This document shows, piece after piece, positions 1-9,098 of a DNA stretch of 64,000 nucleotides (the stretch's first letter is position 1; each line of letters begins with the position of its first letter). Below the pieces are notes generated by a model. It worked only from the letters and a program-made list of their open reading frames with translations, ran no database searches and was not told the origin of the DNA. This DNA is from an uncultured Coriobacteriales bacterium. Lineage in GTDB: Bacteria > Actinomycetota > Coriobacteriia > Coriobacteriales > UMGS124. The translations under genes were made by a program, and so were the position numbers. The stretch is taken from assembly GCA_934636245.1 (NCBI GenBank), contig CAKUAI010000007.1, positions 1 through 64,000 of the forward strand. Reading direction: 5' to 3'.

Positions 1-1885
1 TGGAGGTGACGGTGGCGCCGGAGACGGCGTCGACGCCCTCGGTGCCGCCGGCGGCCACGATGGCGTCGGGCAGTTGCTCGATGGCCTTGGTGCCGATGCC
101 CTGGGTCTCGGAGTTGTCGCCAACCTCGACGGCGGTGATTCTGCCATTCTCGATGGCCACTGTGACGGGCACCTTGCCACCGATACCCTTGCCCTCGGCG
201 GTATAGAAACCGTCAGTGTTTCCATCGCTGGCAATCCAGCCCCAGGGGAGGTTCTCTCTCGTGAAGACACCGGCATGGCATGAAGTGCACGCGGCAACAG
301 ACTTCTCGGCATGGCAGGTCTGGCAGCTGAAGTCCTCGACAAAGTTCTCGTGGACAGCCTTCACGCCATCAGGCATAGAGTGGAAGTTGAAGGGACCATC
401 GTTCCAGGAGTACTTGGCCTCAACGCTGGCCATATCGAGCTTGCAGGCCACGGTTCCGTCATGGCAGGTGACACATGTGCCAACAGGGACAGCATCCATG
501 TGGTCGCCCAAGGCGTTGACCTTGACCTCGGGGGTAGCCCAGCCTTCAGGAACCTCAACTATGCCGTCGTGGCACTGGGCACACGTCATGGTAGAGGGGC
601 CATCCACACTGTGACAATCACCGCAGTCGGTACTCAGACCGGCATGGGCATCAATATCAGGCATTGCGTGCGGGTCGATGACTAGGTCCTCGGTAGACCG
701 CCGCTCACTGGGGGCATGGTTTACCGTATCAAGATTGTCGTCATGACAGCGATAACAGGTCCAAAAATCAACATCGTCCTGCACCGGAAGCCCCTCGCGT
801 GCAGCCGCGTCAAACGGACACGCTGTAGCCCGTACCAGGCACTCTTCTGTCGCGTAGAGAATAATCTGACTCGTCAGGGTCGCCCCGGAAACGACATCGA
901 CTCCCTCGATGCCATTGGCGGCCACGATAGCAGAAGGCAGCTGCTCGATGGCATCTACGCCAAAGCCAAGGTACGCGAGGCCATCGCTCACCTCCACGGC
1001 AACGACCTTGCCATCGGTCACTTGAAGGCAAACCACAGAGGAATCGCCCGCCCAATCACGTGTGTAGCTTTCGTAATAGCCATCTTTATAGGGGCCAGTC
1101 TCCTTGTTCCCATACGTAATACCACTTGCCGCAAGCGCATCCTCGCTAAGCTTGTAGTCCTCTTCAAATTCGGCCTCAATCATCTCGGACGTCGTGTACC
1201 CATCCCCCACTTGCAGCGAGGGGATTACGTTATCAATGACCGACATGGCACCCGCGTTTTGGGAAAGCTCGAACGCAAAGGCGATTGTGGACACATATCC
1301 GGAAGGGAGGGGGACGAACCCCACCACGCAGCCCACGCGCAGAAAATAGTTGCTGAAGCAGAAGAACGTCAGCGGCTGTTCTTCCACATCGTAATGAAGG
1401 CAGCCGACATACCGCACCGCAGTCGTCAAAAGGGCGTCGCTGCCAACGAGTTGGCGGGCAAACCACTCGCCGCGCTCCTGCAGGGCAATTTCATCCGTCG
1501 CGTTGTTTGCCCAAGCCACATCGTCAGCGTCGATGAGCGCCCGGCACGCGTACACGTACACAACCGTCCCATCGGCGGCGTCGATACGGCACAGCGCGCC
1601 CTGATTGATTGTGCCGCTGAAAGGGCCCGATTCTTGCAACGTAGAGTCAACCTCGGTCGGATCGAGCGTCTCGCACGTCGCGTCCTGGGGATGGGTGAAG
1701 GCGAAGTTGCCGCAAACGGCCCAAGTCTGAGATCCCGTTCCCCCTACGCCCTCATCAGCGAGGGCCGGGACCGGCGAGAGGGGCGCATACGCCGCCAGCA
1801 TGAATATCAACGCGAACAAAGCGCCAAGCAAGCCACATCCATGCTTGGAAATTCCGGTGCGAGCAGAAACGGAAGAGCACGCCAT
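1..1885 (-). CDS. Secreted multiheme c-type cytochrome with two FMN-binding domains (3' end outside window)
   Basis: The frame is open from ATG at 1885 (preceded by a purine-rich GGAGAGGGGAAGG ribosome site) to the left edge, at least 628 residues, so it is partial. A hydrophobic signal segment lies at about residues 15-42. A first FMN-binding domain ends near residue 345 with SGATLTS, whose Thr normally carries covalent FMN. Six CxxCH haem motifs follow (CYRCH about 377, CGDCH 421, CAQCH 433, CVTCH 470, CQTCH 520, CTSCH 532). A second FMN-binding domain then begins and its SGATVTS lies at the window edge. Such proteins pass electrons from the membrane to extracytoplasmic flavoprotein reductases. 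FMN-haem-FMN is an uncommon order. What lies beyond the edge is unknown; it could continue into a FAD reductase domain. Confidence 0.85.
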   Translation of the reverse strand, partial: MACSSVSARTGISKHGCGLLGALFALIFMLAAYAPLSPVPALADEGVGGTGSQTWAVCGNFAFTHPQDATCETLDPTEVDSTLQESGPFSGTINQGALCRIDAADGTVVYVYACRALIDADDVAWANNATDEIALQERGEWFARQLVGSDALLTTAVRYVGCLHYDVEEQPLTFFCFSNYFLRVGCVVGFVPLPSGYVSTIAFAFELSQNAGAMSVIDNVIPSLQVGDGYTTSEMIEAEFEEDYKLSEDALAASGITYGNKETGPYKDGYYESYTRDWAGDSSVVCLQVTDGKVVAVEVSDGLAYLGFGVDAIEQLPSAIVAANGIEGVDVVSGATLTSQIILYATEECLVRATACPFDAAAREGLPVQDDVDFWTCYRCHDDNLDTVNHAPSERRSTEDLVIDPHAMPDIDAHAGLSTDCGDCHSVDGPSTMTCAQCHDGIVEVPEGWATPEVKVNALGDHMDAVPVGTCVTCHDGTVACKLDMASVEAKYSWNDGPFNFHSMPDGVKAVHENFVEDFSCQTCHAEKSVAACTSCHAGVFTRENLPWGWIASDGNTDGFYTAEGKGIGGKVPVTVAIENGRITAVEVGDNSETQGIGTKAIEQLPDAIVAAGGTEGVDAVSGATVTS

Positions 1886-2092
1886 TTCCTTCCCCTCTCC
1901 ATTCCCCTTTGCCCGAGACCCCCATCCCAGGCGGAACAGGTCAACATTACGCTTCTGTCGTCCCCATTGACAAGGCCCTGAGTCGATTCCGCCTCGTATG
2001 GCGCGGTTTTTCCGAGCTGGGGGCATAAGAATCGACAGCCCTACAAAACTAGGGCACCCCAGCCTGAAGAAACCAGCGCATGTACCAGCAGT

Positions 2093-2178
2093 TACACGAA
2101 ACGGACGGCCTAATCGCCCGTGAACATACACGAAATGGACGGTCTAACAAGTCATAGATATACACGAAATGGACGGTT
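2093..2178. repeat. Iteron-like array, three copies, 34-bp period, no ATPase gene attached
   Basis: TACACGAAATGGACGG-type units start at 2093, 2127 and 2161, exactly 34 bp apart; the first reads CGAAACGGACGG. Only the first 15-20 bases of each period are conserved. The array lies in the gap between the cytochrome and the aldo/keto reductase. Nothing else was recognised between 1886 and 2388. It resembles in layout the arrays upstream of DUF4143 ATPases elsewhere in the window, but no such gene follows here. Confidence 0.7.
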
Positions 2179-2388
2179 TGCGCCAAGACACTCGTGCCCC
2201 CCTGCAGGCAAAGCCATGGCAAAATTACGCCCTCGGCAGGCCCATGCGCAAGCCCCATCACCCAGTTGGCCTGGTGTTTTAGTTTGCCGGGACTTACCTG
2301 CCTGGTTTGGGCTCGCGGCCTGCGCTATCCTCTTGTCATGCACGCGACCCGCTGGGAGGCGGGTCCATGGGAGATGGGAGAGAACGCC

Positions 2389-3555
2389 ATGACCACCAAC
2401 GCACCTGAGCCTCAGCTCGGCACAGACATCAAGAAGCTCGGCTTTGGCCTTATGCGCTTGCCGCAGCTGCAGCCCCAGGTAGAAGGCGAGAAGGGCACCA
2501 TCGACATCGAGCAGACCAAGCAGATGGTCGACATGTTCCTCGACGCCGGCTTCACCTACTTCGACACCGCCTGGGCCTACGAGGGCAGCGAGGACGCCAT
2601 CCGCCAGGCGCTCGTTGAGCGCCACCCGCGCGAGAGCTACCAGCTTGCCACCAAGAGCGCCGCGTGGGTCAACTGCGCCAGCAAAGAGGAGGCCGAGGCG
2701 CGCTTCGACGAGTCGCTCGCCCGCACCGGCGCCGGCTACTTCGACTTCTACCTGCTGCACAACCTGGGCGAGACGCGTACGCACTTCTTCGACGACTTCG
2801 GCCAGTGGGAATTTGTGCAACGCAAGAAGGCCGAGGGGCTCATCCGCCATGTGGGGTTCTCGTTTCACTCCACGCCCGAGGAGCTCGACGAGATCCTGCG
2901 CGCCCACCCCGAGATGGAGTTCGTGCAGCTGCAGATAAACTACGCCGACTGGGACTTCGCCGCCGTGCAGTCGTGCCGCTGCTACGAGGTGGCCCGCGCC
3001 CACGGCAAGCCCGTCATCGTGATGGAGCCCGTCAAGGGAGGCCTGCTTGCCAACCCGCCCGCGTCCGTGCGCGAGGTGTTTGAGCAGGCAAAACCGCAGC
3101 TCTCCCCCGCGGCGTGGGCCATCCGCTTCGCCGCCGACCAACCCGGCGTTATCACCGTGCTCTCGGGCATGAGCAACATCGAGCAGATGCGCGACAACAT
3201 TGCCGTCATGGCAGACTTCACGGGCCTGAGCAGCGAGGAGCGCTCCACGCTCGACGCCGCCCGCCAAAAGCTGGCCGAGATTCCGCTTATCCCCTGCACT
3301 ACCTGCAACTATTGCGCCAAAGTGTGCCCCATGGATATCGGCGTCTCGGGCACGTTCACGGGCATGAACTACCTCACGATTTACGGCGACATGGACGCGG
3401 CACTACGCCAAGAGGGCTGGCTCGTGGGCAAGCACGGCCACAAGCGCGCCAGCGAGTGCATCGGTTGCGGCGCCTGCGAGCAAGCCTGCCCCCAGCACAT
3501 CGCCATCCGCTCCGAGCTCGCCTGCTGCGTGAAGGCGCTGGGAATCGAGGGATAG
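2389..3555 (+). CDS. Aldo/keto reductase with C-terminal ferredoxin-like 4Fe-4S domain
   Basis: 388 residues from ATG 2389, chosen because GGGAGATGGGAGAG precedes it; an upstream in-frame start would extend into non-coding sequence. The AKR barrel fills about residues 10-300. The usual tetrad is visible: Asp in YFDTAW, Tyr in WAYEG, Lys in LATKS and His in LLHN. The C-terminus has two Cys clusters, CTTCNYCAKVCP near 305 and CIGCGACEQACP near 360, typical of two 4Fe-4S clusters. Members of this AKR/ferredoxin fusion family are common in anaerobes and are thought to couple ferredoxin or NAD(P)H to carbonyl reduction; the substrate is not known. Cytoplasmic, no signal peptide. It appears to be a single-gene unit. 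Confidence 0.9.
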   Translation: MTTNAPEPQLGTDIKKLGFGLMRLPQLQPQVEGEKGTIDIEQTKQMVDMFLDAGFTYFDTAWAYEGSEDAIRQALVERHPRESYQLATKSAAWVNCASKEEAEARFDESLARTGAGYFDFYLLHNLGETRTHFFDDFGQWEFVQRKKAEGLIRHVGFSFHSTPEELDEILRAHPEMEFVQLQINYADWDFAAVQSCRCYEVARAHGKPVIVMEPVKGGLLANPPASVREVFEQAKPQLSPAAWAIRFAADQPGVITVLSGMSNIEQMRDNIAVMADFTGLSSEERSTLDAARQKLAEIPLIPCTTCNYCAKVCPMDIGVSGTFTGMNYLTIYGDMDAALRQEGWLVGKHGHKRASECIGCGACEQACPQHIAIRSELACCVKALGIEG

Positions 3556-3589
3556 GGGGCGCATCGATTCCGGGGTCTTTTTGGCAGCG

Positions 3590-3851
3590 AAACGAGTTTC
3601 GGAGTAGTTTTCCCGGGTGCCATGGCAGGCAAACGAGTTTCGGAGTAGTCAAAACGCGCCATGTGCATCTCACGGCTCTTTTTCAGGGGGATTTGAGGTC
3701 CTAAAAGAGGCGTCATCCATCCATTCTGTTGTTTTAACAACAGAATTCTTCGTCACACAGCGCCAGGCAGCACTCTCGTCCAGAAATCATTACTCCGAAA
3801 CTCATTTCGTTGCCAGCGGGGCCCTCGGGACTACTCCGAAACTCGATTTGC
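3590..3851. repeat. Facing repeat pairs (41-bp period) around a 24-bp palindrome
   Basis: AAACGAGTTTCGGAGTAG occurs at 3590 and 3631, 41 bp apart. Its reverse complement family (TACTCCGAAACTC) occurs at 3791 and 3832, again 41 bp apart. The two pairs face each other across about 150 bp that holds a near-perfect palindrome at 3723-3746 (ATTCTGTTGTT, TT, AACAACAGAAT). The whole 3556-4168 gap contains no convincing gene. It could be a non-autonomous mobile element or a divergent operator region. Confidence 0.65.
3723..3746. promoter_or_regulatory. 11-bp-arm palindrome, possible operator or terminator
   Basis: Arms ATTCTGTTGTT and AACAACAGAAT are perfect complements with two bases between. It is AT-rich, unlike its surroundings, and sits midway between the facing 41-bp repeat pairs. 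Function unknown. Confidence 0.5.
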
Positions 3852-4168
3852 TGCCAGCATGAGCCTGAGCGAATGTGCCTGCAATGGGTACCTCGATAGA
3901 TGTTTGTTCCGCTTGAAGGAGCTGGACGAGAACCAGACGCAAGGTGCTACACTATAGGACGATGGCCTCGGGAATGACCTCTGATTCAAGTCACCGGGGC
4001 TCAGTTTGTTTATGGGGTAAGCGCGACATATAAACACACCTCAGCGCGGAGGAGTGCTGAACGCGGCCGGTAGACATGCCATTAGTTATATACTTTCACT
4101 CGCTTAAACTGATCCTCCTTGGGAACGGTCAGGCAGCACATCGGTGGGCAGGGCATGGGAGCAGGTTC

Positions 4169-4348
4169 ATGGCACGAAGCTGCACGTCGGAAGAAGCGGC
4201 CAGGCTTGAAAGAACCCATCGGGCACTTCTGGCGCAAATCGATACCGCGCTCGACTCCTCGCCTAACTATGAGCAGGAAATCGCCAACGAGCTGAGTGCA
4301 CTTCTTTACAGCGGCCAGCTTGCCGACGAAATAGCAAGAGACCTATGA
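4169..4348 (+). pseudogene. N-terminal piece of the SNF2-type helicase, ended by an in-frame TGA
   Basis: ATG 4169 (preceded by GGGAGCAGG) opens 59 residues ending in ARDL and TGA at 4346-4348. The same frame then continues without another stop through 4349-4441 into the helicase at 4442. The downstream residues (SGNLTNGV, then LPLIVAIARQKA) look like ordinary protein, so the TGA appears to interrupt one longer gene, perhaps a TGG-to-TGA change. Alternatives are UGA readthrough, or a small separate protein with the helicase starting at TTG 4442. Confidence 0.5.
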
Positions 4349-4441
4349 TCCGGCAATCTCACAAACGGAGTCAGGCCGCAAAACCTTCCGCTCATTGTCG
4401 CCATAGCGAGGCAAAAAGCCAGCGCAGCCCCCATCGACCAT

Positions 4442-6898
4442 TTGCTAAGAGCCCGAGATTTCGGAAGGACCAACGTTCTTCCCGCCATTGAGATGATGAA
4501 CGCTGCCCAGGGTGGTACGCTCAAGCGCCTCTTCACCAGCAAGAAAGTCAGGAGCTCTGCCGACGAGGCGTTCACGTATCTCTCCTCCTTGCTTGGCAAC
4601 GACTATGCCGCAGCCACAAGAAATGCCATCAGGCTCCTCTGGGCAATAGGGCAATCTGAAACCAAAGACGCCCTCGACGCCCTCTCACAAGATCGAATGT
4701 CCTTCATTAAGGCCCTTCACAAATGGTCCTCCAGGCTTCATATGGACAGGCCCGCCATAGCAGAGGACGTAATCCAAAGGCACGTTGCAATCCAAGACAA
4801 GGCCGCTGCTCTCCAAGGAATGATCAGCATAGCGGTGCATGACATCCAGGAGTCAACCGACGCCTGCATCGACAGCGCAGTCATGCAAACACTCGCAGGC
4901 ATTCCGATAGAGGACATCGGACGCGGCGGTCGCAATATCAGGGTGAGCGCTCTGCGTGACGGCGGCTTCAAGACAGTTGCAGACCTCTGTGGTCCTTGGG
5001 GAAAACGGGTTGCTTCATGCAGGGGCATCGGGGCCTCCACCGCCAAAAGCATCGAGGATATGGCGCGTGAGCTCAAAGCCGAAACAAGGAATTCCACCAG
5101 AATCCGCCTGAGCGCAGACAATAGGGACTCAGAATCCACTCGCCTGGTGATGGCCATCGCCAAATACAGAGAGCTCAGTGCCATCAATGACGATTGCGGC
5201 ACGGTATTTGAGCAAGCCTACGGTGCCGTGTCCACCGACATCCATACGCTACAAACCTTTGAAGGATGGATGCTCTGGCCTGTCCTCGAGGCGAACGGAA
5301 AGGCATCGATAACAGGGGCGTACCGACGTCTTGCGTCCTTGCTCTACGACGACTACGGGAAAGCGGCCGAGCATCTGTTCGATAGGCTTAAGGCTTTAGT
5401 GAACATGAAGCCTGACGATGCTTGGGAGGACTTTGCCCACAACAGCATCGCCTTTATAAACACCCTTGAGGAAATTGTCCCGGGCGCGACCGCAGGCAGC
5501 GACAAGTTCTATGGCTTGCCGGAAGACCTGGCCGCTGCGGTTCAGAACGAGTGCTTCTACCCCGAGGGACTTCTGTGCACACTGCGTCGCTACCAGGAAT
5601 GGGGTGTCAAATACATCCTTCATCAGGAGCGAGTCTTGCTTGGCGACGAGATGGGTCTGGGCAAAACCGTCCAGGCCATTGCAACAATGGTGTCGCTGCG
5701 CAACACGGGAGCCACGCACTTCATGGTGGTATGCCCGGCAAGCGTAGTTGCCAACTGGTGCCGCGAAATCGAAAAACACAGCACGCTTCGTGCCATCAAA
5801 TTGCATGGGCGGGAACGAGATTACGCGGTAGCCGCCTGGGAGGAGATGGGCGGCGTAGCTGTAACCACATACGAAACACTTGGAGCAATCGATCTGTCCG
5901 ATACTTGCCCCCTCGACTTTCTTACCGTGGACGAAGCCCACTACGTGAAGAATCGCGAGGCGATACGCACCAAAAACGTCGAAAAGCTCTGCAAGCGAAC
6001 GCAACGAGTCCTCTTCATGACAGGCACCGCCCTGGAGAACAAAGTTGATGAGATGATTGACCTCATCGGACTGCTCCGGCCAAAAATAGCCCAGGAGCTC
6101 AGGCTTCTCGCCTTCATGGCCTCGGCCCCGGCCTTCAGGCTCAAGGCGGCGCCAGTCTATTACCGAAGGCGTCGTGCAGACGTGCTCGCAGAGCTGCCCG
6201 AACTCATCGAGAACGAGGAATGGTGCCAGATGGGCGCCAGGGAAACCGCCGTGTATGAGGAGGCTGCGTTCGCCAGGAAGCATGCATTGGTAAGGCGGGT
6301 ATCCTGGAGCGTAGGCGAACCCAAGTACTCCAGCAAGGCGCAAAGGCTAAAGGAAATCGTGACCGAGGCGGCGGAAGACGGACGGAAAGCAATCGTCTTC
6401 TCGTTCTTCCTCGACACCTTGGAGATGGTGCGCAGGACGCTCGGACCCGCCTGCATGGAAACAATCACGGGGTCCGTCAGCCCTCAGCGCCGCCAGGAGA
6501 TCATCGACGAGTTCGACGAGGCGCAGGCAGGTACCGCGCTCGCGTTGCAGATCCAGGCGGGCGGCACCGGCCTGAACATCCAGTCGGCAAGCGTCGTGGT
6601 AATCTGCGAGCCCCAGCTCAAGCCCTCCATTGAGAACCAGGCGATATCTCGCGCCTACCGTATGGGCCAGGCAAGGAATGTCCTGGTACATCGCTTGTTG
6701 TGCCCCGACTCAATAGACGAGCGAATGATGGACCTCCTCGAGAAAAAGCAACGAGAATTTGACGTCTTCGCCGATATATCGGTGGCCGCGGAGAAATCTG
6801 CCGAGCTTGATGAGACGACACTGGGCGACCTCATCGAGGAGGAGATTGAGCGCATCCAGAAGAGGCACGCTGAAAGCACGGGAGCGGAGGGCGAGTAG
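4442..6898 (+). CDS. SNF2/DEAD-like helicase with helix-hairpin-helix segment
   Basis: 818 residues from TTG 4442; the natural start may be ATG 4169, upstream of an in-frame TGA. Residues about 158-206 resemble a helix-hairpin-helix DNA-binding segment (RGIGASTAKSIEDM). The SNF2 ATPase core begins near 385: motif I DEMGLGKT at about 400, motif II DEAH near 497, motif III MTGTALEN near 525. The C-terminal helicase lobe has QAGGTGLNIQSA and the motif VI QAISRAYRMGQ near 733. The family moves on double-stranded DNA using ATP. Stand-alone SNF2 proteins are often found in defence islands, and an McrBC-like locus lies 5 kb downstream, but no partner gene of a known helicase-based defence system is adjacent. 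Confidence 0.85.
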   Translation: MLRARDFGRTNVLPAIEMMNAAQGGTLKRLFTSKKVRSSADEAFTYLSSLLGNDYAAATRNAIRLLWAIGQSETKDALDALSQDRMSFIKALHKWSSRLHMDRPAIAEDVIQRHVAIQDKAAALQGMISIAVHDIQESTDACIDSAVMQTLAGIPIEDIGRGGRNIRVSALRDGGFKTVADLCGPWGKRVASCRGIGASTAKSIEDMARELKAETRNSTRIRLSADNRDSESTRLVMAIAKYRELSAINDDCGTVFEQAYGAVSTDIHTLQTFEGWMLWPVLEANGKASITGAYRRLASLLYDDYGKAAEHLFDRLKALVNMKPDDAWEDFAHNSIAFINTLEEIVPGATAGSDKFYGLPEDLAAAVQNECFYPEGLLCTLRRYQEWGVKYILHQERVLLGDEMGLGKTVQAIATMVSLRNTGATHFMVVCPASVVANWCREIEKHSTLRAIKLHGRERDYAVAAWEEMGGVAVTTYETLGAIDLSDTCPLDFLTVDEAHYVKNREAIRTKNVEKLCKRTQRVLFMTGTALENKVDEMIDLIGLLRPKIAQELRLLAFMASAPAFRLKAAPVYYRRRRADVLAELPELIENEEWCQMGARETAVYEEAAFARKHALVRRVSWSVGEPKYSSKAQRLKEIVTEAAEDGRKAIVFSFFLDTLEMVRRTLGPACMETITGSVSPQRRQEIIDEFDEAQAGTALALQIQAGGTGLNIQSASVVVICEPQLKPSIENQAISRAYRMGQARNVLVHRLLCPDSIDERMMDLLEKKQREFDVFADISVAAEKSAELDETTLGDLIEEEIERIQKRHAESTGAEGE

Positions 6899-7005
6899 CG
6901 AGGGCAGGGCAATCGGGCCCCACTGGCTCCCCGTGCACGGAAAGGCTACCCTGGGCTACGGGCTCACTCGCACCCGAGACGGCCGCTGGCCCCGCACGCA
7001 AAAGG

Positions 7006-7278
7006 CTACCGCCGGTCCTGCGCAGCTATGGCAGCGTCGCGAAACTCGAGGTAGCGCAGGAAGTCATCGAGCATCTCTCGACCGGGACGGCTGAGCTTGC
7101 CCGCACGGGCATCGATCGTGGCCTCCCGAGGCGCATCGATATCCTCGCGGCCGACGACCAGATCGATGGAACAGCCCAGCCTGTCGGCCATTGCCCACGC
7201 CGCCGGCAACGGGATGCCGCAATCGGGACCCTCGGGGGCGCGCTCATAACGCGAGTACGTCGCCAACGGAATGCCCAT
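7006..7278 (-). pseudogene. XRE-family regulator lacking its N-terminal helices
   Basis: 90 residues. It begins inside what should be the recognition helix (GIPLATYSRYE), followed by a helix containing LPAAWAMADRLGCSIDLVVGR, as in XRE/Cro domains. The first 25-30 residues of the usual fold are missing, and the 115-bp repeat element starts 8 bp upstream of the first possible start codon. I infer that insertion of, or recombination at, that element removed the 5' end. A short functional protein cannot be excluded. Confidence 0.6.
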
Positions 7279-7285
7279 CTCGCAT

Positions 7286-7400
7286 GTTTGCGTTTTAATT
7301 CCGGTTGGGCAGATAAGGGCAAAGCGCGCACGTTATCTACCTGGGGCGATGCATCACCCAAGCAGCTATATACTGTCCCGCTGCGGATTAAAACGCAAAC
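7286..7400. repeat. 115-bp inverted-repeat element, copy 1
   Basis: It begins GTTTGCGTTTTAATTCCG and ends with the near complement CGGATTAAAACGCAAAC. The inside has the conserved block CTACCTGGGGCGATG. It lies between the truncated XRE gene and the 3' end of the LuxR gene. Two more copies of identical length are at 11118-11232 and 17114-17228. A miniature inverted-repeat transposable element or a structured RNA/terminator are both possible. Confidence 0.8.
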
Positions 7401-7437
7401 ATGTTCGATTTTTTGCGAGCACTGCGGCACTGCGCGC

Positions 7438-8946
7438 CTAAGAGAGGGCCCTCGCGTCCTCTCCCTTCCCAAAACCCTCGACAAGCTCGATGGCGTCTTG
7501 GCGCGAGTGAATCTGCAACTTGCGGTAGAGGTTGCGCATGTGGGTGCGCACGGTGTTGTCGCTCACATCGAGTTTGCCGGCGATGCCGCGCTGGCTGTAC
7601 CCCTTGGCAAGAAGAAGCAGCACGTCTGCCTCACGCGCGGTCAGGAAATACTCGCTCGCAATCTTCTCCACGTTCTCGCGGCGAGACTCGCCCGGAGCCG
7701 CCTGGGTCGGAAGGATGAGTTGCTCCTCCTCGATGAGAACCTCGTGGCGGCGGCGGAAGCGCGTCTGTCGCTGCAGGTAGAAGTACGCAAGAAGCATGGC
7801 ATACGTTATCGCAAGCGCACAGACAAGCAGCGTCGTTACGTTGACCACGCCCTCCTGGTAGACAAGCCAGGCAAGGAACGTCGACACCCCCACCGACAGA
7901 AACACGCTGGCGCCAAAGACCAGCACGGCAACGGTTTGCTCGGCGCTCTTCGCAGGGCACGTGCGCACGGCAACAACGGGCAAGAACGCGAGAATCGTAA
8001 AGAAGACCGCATGCAGAACGGCGGCCGCGACAAGCAGAATCGGCCCAGACAGCACGGGCATAAGCACCGCCAGGGTCGCAATCGCCGGGAACATCACCTG
8101 GTAAGGCAGGACACTTCCATCGCCAAGCAATTCGTCCTTCGCGCCCGACACAAAGCGAAACCAAACGAACGCGGCAACGGACGCCCCGAGCATAAGGACG
8201 TTGGCGAGGTTGTTGAGATTCGCCTTGTCGTCAATCTCGGCAAGCACCGTGGTACGCACAAACGAGAAACCAAACACGAGGGCCACCATGCAGACGGCCT
8301 GAGCTCGAATCGGCGAGTCGTCGCCAAGCAGCGCCCGCAGACCCGTGGGTTCAATGGCCGCTCCTGAATCGGCGCAGGCCCTCCTTGCTGCAACCACATA
8401 AAGAGGAACGGAAACGAGCAGCGTGACGATGAGCATCCAAACTCGTGCTATGTTGGGAAAAGCGTATGCGACCAGGCTCAAAAGCGTGGTGGTTAACAGC
8501 GATATGGGCGCGCAGCCCAAAACCGCCTGGCCACGGGAAATAACGACGCCCCAAGCAGAGAACAGGGCGCCCATTGCCGCACCCACCAGGCATGCGGTTC
8601 CAATTGAGACGGCATCCTCGTCCATTCGCTGGGCAGCAGGAACGGCCGCCGACGCGAGGAGCGTCACAAGCACCGCAACGGTCACAAGCACTGCCACAAG
8701 ATGAGAACCGATAAGACCCCGCTTTCCAGGATGTCGGCGAGACCACTTCCACGTGAGTGCGGCAATGACCGCAAACGTGCTCAACGCCTGCGGAGCCGTC
8801 TTCATAAGAAGCATGTCGGGAAGCTCCACGCCCAGCAATTGGGTCCACGGCAGGCCGCCCCAGTTTGTAAGGCCCATGGCAAAGAGCGCAATCCCAAAAC
8901 CAACGCCCGTGCACAGCATATCCAGCAAGCGAATTCCCCTTCGCAT
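7438..8946 (-). CDS. LuxR-type regulator with N-terminal multi-spanning membrane domain
   Basis: 502 residues from Met at 8946. A longer frame to 9108 would overlap the divergent flavoprotein and its ribosome site, so the shorter start is preferred, although no strong Shine-Dalgarno is seen. About ten to twelve hydrophobic segments fill residues 1-400. The C-terminal 65 residues are a LuxR/GerE helix-turn-helix: LTAREADVLLLLAKGYSQ, then VSDNTVRTHMRNLYRKL. There is no receiver domain, so sensing is probably by the membrane part. It is divergent from the flavoprotein at 9099 with about 150 bp between them, which suggests it controls that gene. Confidence 0.9.
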   Translation of the reverse strand: MRRGIRLLDMLCTGVGFGIALFAMGLTNWGGLPWTQLLGVELPDMLLMKTAPQALSTFAVIAALTWKWSRRHPGKRGLIGSHLVAVLVTVAVLVTLLASAAVPAAQRMDEDAVSIGTACLVGAAMGALFSAWGVVISRGQAVLGCAPISLLTTTLLSLVAYAFPNIARVWMLIVTLLVSVPLYVVAARRACADSGAAIEPTGLRALLGDDSPIRAQAVCMVALVFGFSFVRTTVLAEIDDKANLNNLANVLMLGASVAAFVWFRFVSGAKDELLGDGSVLPYQVMFPAIATLAVLMPVLSGPILLVAAAVLHAVFFTILAFLPVVAVRTCPAKSAEQTVAVLVFGASVFLSVGVSTFLAWLVYQEGVVNVTTLLVCALAITYAMLLAYFYLQRQTRFRRRHEVLIEEEQLILPTQAAPGESRRENVEKIASEYFLTAREADVLLLLAKGYSQRGIAGKLDVSDNTVRTHMRNLYRKLQIHSRQDAIELVEGFGKGEDARALS

Positions 8947-9098
8947 CAAATGCAGTAGATGACTCGCATGCAGGATAACCCCTCGCTCACGCTCTTTCTC
9001 GCATCGATTATGCGAAAGGCTGTTTGAGCAGATAGATATAGTCGAAAGCAGCCCGCAGGGGGCGGGATTCAAGAAACATTCGACAGAAGGGGTACCAC

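Noticed and set aside
716..1981. Open frame of 421 codons on the plus strand
   Set aside because: Antisense of the cytochrome, which has signal peptide, haem motifs and FMN motifs on the other strand.
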